From contig JALQTG010000178.1 of the NCBI GenBank assembly GCA_023264075.1, positions 1 to 7,013 on the forward strand: DNA of 7,013 nucleotides, in the 5' to 3' direction. The first letter of the stretch is position 1; the number at the start of each line of letters is the position of its first letter. This stretch comes from Crocinitomicaceae bacterium (GTDB taxonomy: Bacteria > Bacteroidota > Bacteroidia > Flavobacteriales_D > Crocinitomicaceae). Positions 1 to 5,801 of this stretch are shown here, one piece after another. The notes under the pieces are model-generated. The model was given only the letters and a program-made list of their open reading frames with translations, did no database searches and was not told the origin of the DNA. Made by a program: the position numbers and the translations under genes.

Positions 1-1
1 T

Positions 2-775
2 GGTCTTGCACAACGTATTTCTAAGCAAGATGTAATTGCAGTGAGTATACAGGCTTTTGGTTTTGGTGATATTGATATTACAACTGTGGACATTCCAGAA
101 GGTGGTATTGGAACATTTAGTCCAAGAAAGAATATTGTAAATGTAGGTTATGCACGTGAGTTCTCGAATTCAATCTATGCTGGTATGAACTTGAAGATTG
201 TAAGTGAAAGTATTGCAAACCTTTCAGCAACTGGAGTAGCATTGGATGCTGGTGTGCAATATATAACGGGAGAGCAAGATGAGGCAAAGTTTGGAATTAC
301 CTTGCGTAATGTTGGACCTACAATGACATTTCGTGGAGATGGTTTGGGTACTCCAATATTTTACCAATCTACTGGTGGTGTAGCAACATTGGAGCAACGT
401 TCAAATTCGTTTGAGATGCCTTCACAATTGGCAATCGGCGCATCATACGATTTCATCTTTAGTGAGTCCAATAAATTGACCGCTGCTTTAGGTTTCTCGG
501 CAAATTCCTTTACGAACGACATCTACAGAATCGGTTTGGATTATGGTTTTGGTCTTGAAAAAGCTGCGTTTAATATACGTGCCGGATATGCATACGAAAG
601 CAATATTTTGAATAGAGAATTGGCTACAACTGGTTTAACGGGTCTAACTGCTGGTTTTTCTGTAGATGCCTTGGTAGGTGATAATAAGTCACCGATCGGT
701 CTCGAGTATGCGGTGCGTTTGGCCAATCCGTTTGGAACAATCCACACTTTTGGTGTAACGGTGAGCTTAAAATAA
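2..775 (+). CDS. PorV/PorQ-family outer-membrane beta-barrel protein, 5'-truncated
   Basis: The reading frame is open from base 2 to the TAA at 773-775, so this is the C-terminal 257 residues of a longer protein. The GTG at 41 is an internal valine codon. The visible part alternates hydrophobic and polar residues, is rich in Gly, Phe and Tyr, and ends in a short beta strand finishing with Leu-Lys, as expected of an outer-membrane barrel. Segments such as GGIGTFSP, VSESIANLSATGVALDAGVQY and GITLRNVGPTM resemble the PorV/PorQ (UPF0164-like) family of Bacteroidota. In known members, PorV shuttles type IX secretion cargo and PorQ belongs to its attachment complex. This copy looks like a general family member, so no symbol is given, and T9SS function is inference. 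An intrinsic terminator follows 25 bases after the stop. The barrel family is fairly sure; the subfamily is not. Confidence 0.8.
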   Translation, partial: GLAQRISKQDVIAVSIQAFGFGDIDITTVDIPEGGIGTFSPRKNIVNVGYAREFSNSIYAGMNLKIVSESIANLSATGVALDAGVQYITGEQDEAKFGITLRNVGPTMTFRGDGLGTPIFYQSTGGVATLEQRSNSFEMPSQLAIGASYDFIFSESNKLTAALGFSANSFTNDIYRIGLDYGFGLEKAAFNIRAGYAYESNILNRELATTGLTGLTAGFSVDALVGDNKSPIGLEYAVRLANPFGTIHTFGVTVSLK

Positions 776-785
776 ATATTAGTTT

Positions 786-793
786 TATATTTG
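786..793 (+). promoter_or_regulatory. Possible Bacteroidota -7 element (TAnnTTTG)
   Basis: TATATTTG matches the Bacteroidota -7 consensus TAnnTTTG exactly and lies 58 bases before the greA start, in the only gap that could hold a greA promoter. No clear TTG -33 element is found at the usual 19-23 base spacing. A start about 7 bases downstream would fall at the foot of the terminator hairpin at 801-832. The match may be chance in AT-rich DNA. Confidence 0.2.
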
Positions 794-800
794 TATTAGA

Positions 801-832
801 CAGGAGGGTCCTAATGGGCTCTCTTGTTTTTT
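801..832 (+). terminator. Intrinsic terminator after the PorV/PorQ-family gene
   Basis: Bases 801-811 (CAGGAGGGTCC) pair with 816-826 (GGGCTCTCTTG) in an 11-bp stem with a few G-T wobbles, closing a TAAT loop. Six T follow directly at 827-832. It lies 25 bases after the stop at 775 and 18 bases before the greA start, so it should end the upstream transcript and separate it from greA. Confidence 0.8.
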
Positions 833-850
833 GTTCATTAAATTGAGATT

Positions 851-1324
851 ATGTCGCAGATTAATTATTACACAGAAGAAGGGCTTAAGAAGTTAAAAGA
901 TGAATTGCATCAAATGAAGGCGGTTGAACGCCCAGCAATCTCTAGACAAATTGCGGAGGCACGTGATAAAGGTGACCTTTCAGAAAATGCCGAGTATGAT
1001 GCAGCTAAGGAAGCACAAGGTTTATTGGAAATGCGCATTGCAAAATTAGAGGCAATTGTATCCAATGCAAGAGTAATGGATGATACCAATATTGATACAT
1101 CGAAGGCGTTGATTTTATCTAAAGTAAAGATTAAAAACTTAAATAATAATGCTGAGATGGAATATCAATTGGTAGCGGAGAACGAAGCTGATCTTAAACA
1201 AAAAAAGATTTCGGTGGATTCACCAATTGGAAAAGGCTTACTAGGTAAGTCAGTGGGAGATGTAGCAGATGTTCAGACGCCGGGCGGAATTATTAAGTTT
1301 GAAGTCATCGAAATCTCGAGGTAA
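851..1324 (+). CDS. greA: Transcription elongation factor GreA
   Basis: The 157-residue product has the usual length of GreA, which enters the RNA polymerase secondary channel and stimulates cleavage of backtracked RNA to rescue stalled complexes. Residues 1-75 form the N-terminal antiparallel coiled coil. Its tip carries GDLSENAEY (41-49) with the two conserved acidic residues, Asp42 and Glu45, that coordinate the catalytic metal (Asp41 and Glu44 in E. coli GreA). Residues about 80-157 form the FKBP-like C-terminal domain, including the conserved stretch SVDSPIGKGLLGKSVGD. The start fits the family N-terminus; the leader is AT-rich with no Shine-Dalgarno, as is common in Bacteroidota. The stop TAA shares one base with the ATG of the next gene, so the two are probably cotranscribed and translationally coupled. 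Confidence 0.97.
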   Translation: MSQINYYTEEGLKKLKDELHQMKAVERPAISRQIAEARDKGDLSENAEYDAAKEAQGLLEMRIAKLEAIVSNARVMDDTNIDTSKALILSKVKIKNLNNNAEMEYQLVAENEADLKQKKISVDSPIGKGLLGKSVGDVADVQTPGGIIKFEVIEISR

Positions 1325-1710
1325 TGTCATCTATTTTTTCTAAAATAATTGCTGGTGAAATTCCTTGTCACAGAATTGCTGAAGATGAAAATTATTTGGC
1401 CTTTCTAGATATCCAGCCGTTAGTGCCAGGTCATGTATTGGTGATCCCAAAAATTGAAGTTGATTATATCTTCAATTGTGAGGATGAGCTTCTTACTGGT
1501 TTAATTCTTTTTGCTAAGAAAGTAGCGAAGATGATGGAAGGAAAATTCGATTGTAAACGCATTGGTGTTTCTGTCATTGGATTGGAAGTTCCACATACAC
1601 ATATTCACCTTATTCCGATTAATGGAGTGACCGATATGGATTTCTCTCGAGAAAAAATGAACCCTTCGAAAAATGAATTAGAGCAGATTGCAGAATTAAT
1701 CCGTGGTTAA
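1324..1710 (+). CDS. HIT-family (histidine triad) nucleotide hydrolase/transferase
   Basis: The 128-residue protein is a single HIT domain. The N-terminal part (IFSKIIAGEIPC at 4-15, FLDIQPLVPGHVLVIPK at 27-43) forms the nucleotide-binding sheet typical of HINT-like proteins. The triad HTHIHL at 91-96 matches H-x-H-x-H, with His93 the expected nucleophile. HINT-branch enzymes cleave purine nucleoside phosphoramidates and related adenylates; the true substrate here is unknown. The VIGLEVPHTHIHLIPI stretch is a form I associate with Bacteroidota HIT proteins. The ATG overlaps the greA stop by one base, indicating an operon. The TAA stop lies inside a 12-bp palindrome shared with the end of the convergent ruvC gene. 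Family assignment is secure; the biological role is not. Confidence 0.93.
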   Translation: MSSIFSKIIAGEIPCHRIAEDENYLAFLDIQPLVPGHVLVIPKIEVDYIFNCEDELLTGLILFAKKVAKMMEGKFDCKRIGVSVIGLEVPHTHIHLIPINGVTDMDFSREKMNPSKNELEQIAELIRG

Positions 1711-1723
1711 CCACTATTTTTTT
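1703..1723 (+). terminator. Perfect palindrome plus T-tract across two convergent stops; possible terminator
   Basis: GTGGTTAACCAC (1703-1714) is a perfect 12-bp palindrome containing the HIT stop codon and touching the last base of the ruvC stop codon. Seven T follow at 1717-1723 on the plus strand. As RNA it can form only a 4-bp GTGG/CCAC stem with a TTAA loop, short for a terminator. It is nevertheless the only candidate between the two convergent genes. The palindrome is certain; terminator function is a guess. Confidence 0.35.
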
Positions 1724-2268
1724 CGTGAAGGATTGTTTTTGACGAAAGCCCCCCAATTTGATACTTTGTCTTTGTTGTGCTCTCCCTTACCTTTACTAAA
1801 ATAATGGCATACTGCCGCAGCTAGTCCATCTGTAGCATCAAGATGTTTGGGTAGTTCATCCAACCTTAATAGCGTTTGAAGCATTCCTGCTACTTGTTCT
1901 TTGGATGCAGCACCTTTACCTGTAATGGCTTGTTTGATTCTTCTCGGAGAGTACTCCTCAAAAGGAACGTCATGGCTTAATGAGGCGGCAATGCAAACAC
2001 CTTGGGCCCGCCCTAATTTGAGCATGGACTGCACATTTTTTCCAAAAAATGGTGCTTCAATGGCCATTTCGTCCGGTCTATATTCTTTAATGATTCCCGA
2101 AACCCGATCAAAGATCTTTTTTAGTTTGTCTGGATGAGTGGGAAGCTTGCTCAGGTGAATAACCCCATAAGTCACGAGTTGAAGCTTGCCATTTTTGACG
2201 TGAATAATTCCATACCCCATTATAGTAGTTCCAGGGTCTATTCCAAGAATTATTTTATCTTCAACCAT
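1714..2268 (-). CDS. ruvC: Crossover junction endodeoxyribonuclease RuvC
   Basis: The 184-residue protein is the Holliday-junction resolvase that cuts four-way DNA junctions symmetrically in concert with RuvAB during recombinational repair. The RNase H-like fold is evident from LGIDPGTTIMGYGI (8-21) with Asp11, from MAIEAPFFGKN (68-78) with Glu71, and from HLDATDGLAAAVCH (142-155) with Asp144 and Asp147. These four acidic residues match E. coli Asp7, Glu66, Asp138 and Asp141. Phe74 sits where E. coli has Phe69, which contacts the junction bases. The basic segment YSPRRIKQAITGKGAASKEQV (106-126) matches the conserved DNA-contacting region. The C-terminal 25 or so residues are Lys/Asn-rich and probably disordered. 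The start precedes the first strand by only a few residues, as usual. The gene is convergent with the HIT gene and divergent from the membrane-protein gene, with only four bases between the two starts. Confidence 0.97.
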   Translation of the reverse strand: MVEDKIILGIDPGTTIMGYGIIHVKNGKLQLVTYGVIHLSKLPTHPDKLKKIFDRVSGIIKEYRPDEMAIEAPFFGKNVQSMLKLGRAQGVCIAASLSHDVPFEEYSPRRIKQAITGKGAASKEQVAGMLQTLLRLDELPKHLDATDGLAAAVCHYFSKGKGEHNKDKVSNWGAFVKNNPSRKK

Positions 2269-2272
2269 TATT

Positions 2273-3223
2273 ATGAAAAGCGCATTTCAAAGTTTAAAAG
2301 TACAAAAGACTTTGCTCTGGTCAGTAAAAATTCTGGTCTTTGTTTTCGTTCTGTATTATTTTACCGTGGGTCTACGAAGTATCTCAACTCAGGATATCGA
2401 AGGGTTGAAGCTAAGAGATTTAAACTATGCTCTCTTTGCACTTCTTCTAGTACCTTTAAATTGGGGTATTGAATTTGTGAAATGGTTATTAATTGCCAAA
2501 TCGGTAGGGACGTCCTTTTCAATGCGGAAATTGGGGGCTTCTCTTTTTGCGGGGATATCAACAGGAATCATTACACCAAATCGAATAGGTAATTTTATTG
2601 GTCGAGTAATATACTTTGATTACAAAGAACGTGCGCTGTTAACGTTGGGTACTTTATATGGAAATCTTGCACAATTTGTTGCCACTGTATTCTTCGGGTT
2701 GGTAGGTTTGTATTTCACTTCAAATACTGCGGTTGGATTTCAATTAGGAGATTGGCTTTTAGGATTTGTTTTTTTCGCCGTAGTAAGCGCAATTATTCTC
2801 TATTTCGTATTTCCGTTTGTTCCATTGCGAAGAATTAATGTGTTCAAACGGCGGTTAAATACCTTGTTGATTTTTCAAAAATCTTCTAAACGAACATTTC
2901 TGCTTCTGTTCTTTTTAAGTGGAGTGCGTTATTTGGTGTTTATTCTTCAATTTACGTTACTTTTAATTGCTTTTGGGGCTAAGTATAGTCATGAGCTTAT
3001 TTATTCATTATACGTGCTTTATTTCGCTTCAACATTAACACCAAATTTAATTATGGGTAAACTGGTGGTAAGAGAAACGATTGGTTTGGTCGTGTTGGCT
3101 GGAGTCGTTTCGAATCCTATGATCATTCTAACAGCTTCTTTGTCTTTATGGGTAATAAATTTAGGTATACCTTCCTTAATCGGATTATTCTTTGTGGTTC
3201 AATCTAAGCGAGGCGTTTTATGA
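2273..3223 (+). CDS. UPF0104 / LPG-synthase-TM-like flippase-domain membrane protein
   Basis: The 316-residue protein is almost wholly hydrophobic, with about seven or eight membrane segments (near 14-33, 51-74, 125-148, 162-182, 209-234, 241-258, 268-285 and 287-310). Two family signatures are seen: TPNRIGNFIGR at 101-111, like the Pro-Gly-x-x-Gly-Glu-x-x-x-Arg loop of PF03706, and MGKLVVRETIG at 261-271, like the second GxLxxREG motif. PF03706 is the membrane part of lysylphosphatidylglycerol synthase MprF; standalone members are usually assigned to lipid or glycolipid translocation. No soluble aminoacyl-transferase domain is present, so it should not be called MprF. It overlaps the next gene by four bases (ATGA), so it probably works with that glycosyltransferase. 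Family confidence is good; the transported lipid is unknown. Confidence 0.8.
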   Translation: MKSAFQSLKVQKTLLWSVKILVFVFVLYYFTVGLRSISTQDIEGLKLRDLNYALFALLLVPLNWGIEFVKWLLIAKSVGTSFSMRKLGASLFAGISTGIITPNRIGNFIGRVIYFDYKERALLTLGTLYGNLAQFVATVFFGLVGLYFTSNTAVGFQLGDWLLGFVFFAVVSAIILYFVFPFVPLRRINVFKRRLNTLLIFQKSSKRTFLLLFFLSGVRYLVFILQFTLLLIAFGAKYSHELIYSLYVLYFASTLTPNLIMGKLVVRETIGLVVLAGVVSNPMIILTASLSLWVINLGIPSLIGLFFVVQSKRGVL

Positions 3224-4317
3224 TATCGGGATATCTCATTTTCTTGTGTGTATTCGGTCTTGTGCTATTCACGAGTGCAGCTTATAAACATACCTGTTCT
3301 AATAGAAGCCATGAACCAATGCGTAATACTTTTTCAATATCAGTGATTATTCCTTTTCGTAACGAAATCGATAATCTACCACATCTCATAGAATGTATAC
3401 ACCAGCAGGAAGAATACCCGCTAGAGATTCTATTCATTGATGATCATTCGAGTGATTCTGGAATAAACCTACTAATCGATACGTTTGTAAATAATGATCG
3501 AGTAAGGGTTTTGAAATTGCCCGCAAACTTGGAAGGAAAGAAGGCATCAGTGCGTCTCGGAGTGGAGCAGGCCCGTGGTTCACATTGTTTAACGCTTGAT
3601 GCCGATGTTCACTTTCATTCAACATTTTTTAATGCACTTAATAACTCGAGGTGTAGCGATATGAAGATATCTCCAGTTATCATGGCTTCGGAGACTTTTC
3701 TGGGAAGAATATTTGGGTTTGAATATATGTTCTTTAATGCGTTGAATTTTTCACTGTCTGGGCTCTATGTAAGTTCAGCAAGTGGGGCTAACTTGCTTTT
3801 TAATAGAGAGAAGTATATTACTTGGGACTCATCAGATACGCACAATTACCTTGCGTCGGGGGACGATCATTTTTTACTTCGGGATTTTCAAGCAAATCGA
3901 GCATCTATTGATGTTACAAACTCATTAGAACTCGCGGTAACTACTCCGAGCGTCAATACGTGGAAGGGTTACTTTAATCAACGTGTTCGTTGGTTATCAA
4001 AGCTTAAAAGTAAGTCAAACTGGAAAGAATGGATTTTGGGATTAGTTCTCAGTCTTTACTTTATTGGTTCATTTATACTCTTCGTTCAACTGAGTATTAC
4101 AGGAAATTTAGTTGGTGTAGTGACCTTATTCGGGATTCGTTTGGCAATCGATTGGTTTGCTTTCTCGAATTATGCTTCGAGACTTCATTTATTGAAAATG
4201 ATTAAAGTTTACCCTATTTTTTTTGTTGTATATCCTGTGTTATTCTTGCTTGTGATAATCCTTTCGTTATTTCATATCCCAAAATGGAAGGGTAGAGATG
4301 TTCTAAAAAATAAGTAA
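3220..4317 (+). CDS. Membrane-anchored GT2-family glycosyltransferase
   Basis: The 365-residue protein has an N-terminal membrane anchor (about 4-22), a cytoplasmic GT-A domain (about 38-260) and two or three C-terminal membrane helices (about 270-352). GT2 landmarks appear in order: SVIIPFRNE (41-49), ILFIDDHSSD (70-79), the metal-binding DxD as LTLDADV (124-130), an acidic acceptor-site motif GDDHFLL (214-220) and QRVRW (254-258), a QxxRW form typical of processive or membrane GT2 enzymes. It transfers sugar from a nucleotide sugar to a lipid or polysaccharide acceptor; neither substrate can be read from sequence. All expected catalytic residues are present, so it looks active. It begins in the ATGA overlap with the flippase-like gene, indicating translational coupling. 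Its last 15 bp overlap the end of the convergent transporter gene. Confidence 0.9.
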   Translation: MISGYLIFLCVFGLVLFTSAAYKHTCSNRSHEPMRNTFSISVIIPFRNEIDNLPHLIECIHQQEEYPLEILFIDDHSSDSGINLLIDTFVNNDRVRVLKLPANLEGKKASVRLGVEQARGSHCLTLDADVHFHSTFFNALNNSRCSDMKISPVIMASETFLGRIFGFEYMFFNALNFSLSGLYVSSASGANLLFNREKYITWDSSDTHNYLASGDDHFLLRDFQANRASIDVTNSLELAVTTPSVNTWKGYFNQRVRWLSKLKSKSNWKEWILGLVLSLYFIGSFILFVQLSITGNLVGVVTLFGIRLAIDWFAFSNYASRLHLLKMIKVYPIFFVVYPVLFLLVIILSLFHIPKWKGRDVLKNK

Positions 4318-5700
4318 TACCGATCCGAAAATGATTAGTCCGATTAAGAAAAATACAAATGTATAGGGAAGTATATCCTGTGCTTTTAATCGTGTAATAC
4401 CCAATAATGGTAGTGCCCAAAATGGCTGGAGCATGTTTGTGAGTTGATCACCATAGGCCATTGCCATAATCGTTTTAGGGATGCTTGCATTTAATTCAAG
4501 AGCGGATTGAAGAATAATGGGACCCTGAATGGCCCACTGCCCACCGCCACTTGGAACGAAGAAATTAACAACACCCGCGCTTAGAAATGTAAACAACGGA
4601 AGAGTAGTGGAGGTCGATAAATCGATGAGAATATCTGAGAATACAACAATCAACCCGCTACCCTTCATAATTCCTAGTATTCCAAAGTAAAATGGAAATT
4701 GTATCAAAATACCAGATACATCTCCAATGGAATGCTGTATAGCTTGAAGAAAATTAGTGATGCTCTGATGAAGGAATATCGAAAGACCTAAAAGCATTAA
4801 ATTGATAAAATTAGGTTCTATAAAACCGAAACTACTTGATCCATGATAATTCATGGCACTCATAATAACCGTAATACATAATAATGCACCTATGAATATT
4901 CCGAATAGATTACTTCTGTCTAGTTTTTCAGCTCCTCTTGGTGATAATTGAACGTCTGGCTTATGTTTTTCCTGTGGTTGAATAGAAGGTATGCTATTCA
5001 GCTTAGTTTTCTTACCTAGTAAATAGGCAACACCAGGGAGTAACAGAAGTAAAACAAAACTGGTAATTATATTCATGGTAGAGCCAATGGTTGTCTCAAA
5101 TGGAATTTCTGATGGTGCGTCCAGGGTTAATCCTATAGTCATTGCTTGTATTACACCTGTTTCCATGGCCTTGGTCGGAGCGCTTCCCGATATCCCTCCG
5201 TGCCATACCATAAGTCCTAAGTACGCACACGCGCCAATGAGGCCATAATTGAGTACTTGATGTTTGCGATTAAATTGCTCCCCAACACGGCGAGCTAAAA
5301 TAGCCCCAAAAATTAATCCAAGCCCCCAATTAAATAATCCCATGAATATAGAGGAGAAGGCTACAATTGCTGCACTATTGGCGGTGGAAGTGCAGTATTG
5401 AGTTAGGTATTCGATGAGTCTAGAGACGGGACGTGTTAGCGCCAATGTATGTCCTAATACTAACATTAACATCATTTGAAAAGCGAAATAGAGTCCGCCT
5501 CCGCTTTTGTCCCATAGACCGTTTTGCCAACTAATGAGAAGATCATAACTGTAACTGCTAATACTTTGATCCTTCGGTGTGGTGAGTAGGAGAGCTAATC
5601 CAAATGTAAGAAAAGTAATAAGCAATGCAATTGTAAAAGGACTCGGGAATAGGCGCTTGAACTGTTGTGATATGTTAGCGGAAATGGAAGATTGCTTCAT
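4303..5700 (-). CDS. atoE: Short-chain fatty acid transporter, AtoE family
   Basis: The 465-residue integral membrane protein has roughly 10-12 hydrophobic segments spread along its length and matches the SCFA transporter family (PF02667/TIGR00366) named after E. coli AtoE (about 440 residues), which takes up short-chain fatty acids such as acetoacetate or butyrate. Recognisable conserved stretches are LMVWHGGISGSAPT (163-176), FFVPSGGGQWAIQGP (380-394) and YGDQLTNMLQPFWALPLLG (416-434). A polar, lysine-rich loop near 229-262 divides two membrane halves. No ketone-body or acyl-CoA gene lies beside it, so the substrate is inferred from the family only and the symbol is by homology. The gene begins about 25 bases beyond the terminator of the upstream OmpA-family gene, so it is probably transcribed alone. 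Its end overlaps the convergent glycosyltransferase by 15 bp. Confidence 0.9.
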   Translation of the reverse strand: MKQSSISANISQQFKRLFPSPFTIALLITFLTFGLALLLTTPKDQSISSYSYDLLISWQNGLWDKSGGGLYFAFQMMLMLVLGHTLALTRPVSRLIEYLTQYCTSTANSAAIVAFSSIFMGLFNWGLGLIFGAILARRVGEQFNRKHQVLNYGLIGACAYLGLMVWHGGISGSAPTKAMETGVIQAMTIGLTLDAPSEIPFETTIGSTMNIITSFVLLLLLPGVAYLLGKKTKLNSIPSIQPQEKHKPDVQLSPRGAEKLDRSNLFGIFIGALLCITVIMSAMNYHGSSSFGFIEPNFINLMLLGLSIFLHQSITNFLQAIQHSIGDVSGILIQFPFYFGILGIMKGSGLIVVFSDILIDLSTSTTLPLFTFLSAGVVNFFVPSGGGQWAIQGPIILQSALELNASIPKTIMAMAYGDQLTNMLQPFWALPLLGITRLKAQDILPYTFVFFLIGLIIFGSVLLIF

Positions 5701-5725
5701 GGAGAAAATTCTTCTACTAAAATAG

Positions 5726-5749
5726 AAAAAGCGCAGATATCATCTGCGC
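5726..5749 (-). terminator. Intrinsic terminator after the OmpA-family gene
   Basis: GCGCAGAT (5731-5738) and ATCTGCGC (5742-5749) form a perfect, GC-rich 8-bp stem with a three-base loop. On the minus strand five T follow (complement of 5726-5730), so it should end the transcript of the gene stopping at 5802. On the plus strand the stem is followed by CTTTTC, so it may act weakly in both directions. It lies about 25 bases before the start of the AtoE-family gene. Confidence 0.85.
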
Positions 5750-5801
5750 CTTTTCTTGAATTTTATGGTTTAAACGGAAAAAGTTAATCCGTCTCTCCGC
5801 A

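Noticed and set aside
41..43. GTG as the start of the first gene
   Set aside because: The frame stays open upstream to base 2 and the upstream residues fit the barrel pattern, so the gene begins before the window.
541..747. 68-codon minus-strand open frame inside the barrel gene
   Set aside because: It is antisense to a clear coding region and has no recognisable features.
1901..2137. 78-codon plus-strand open frame opposite ruvC
   Set aside because: It is wholly antisense to the conserved catalytic core of ruvC, so it is a shadow frame.
2134..2472. 112-codon plus-strand open frame across the ruvC/membrane-protein junction
   Set aside because: It overlaps two well-supported genes in other frames and its residues show no domain or membrane pattern.
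3222..3235. GATATC repeated as an inverted pair around GG at the glycosyltransferase start
   Set aside because: It could fold over the overlap and affect coupling, but it is short, AT-rich and within coding constraints, so chance is likely.
4214..4420. 68-codon minus-strand open frame at the glycosyltransferase/transporter junction
   Set aside because: It overlaps both real genes and its residues resemble no known family.
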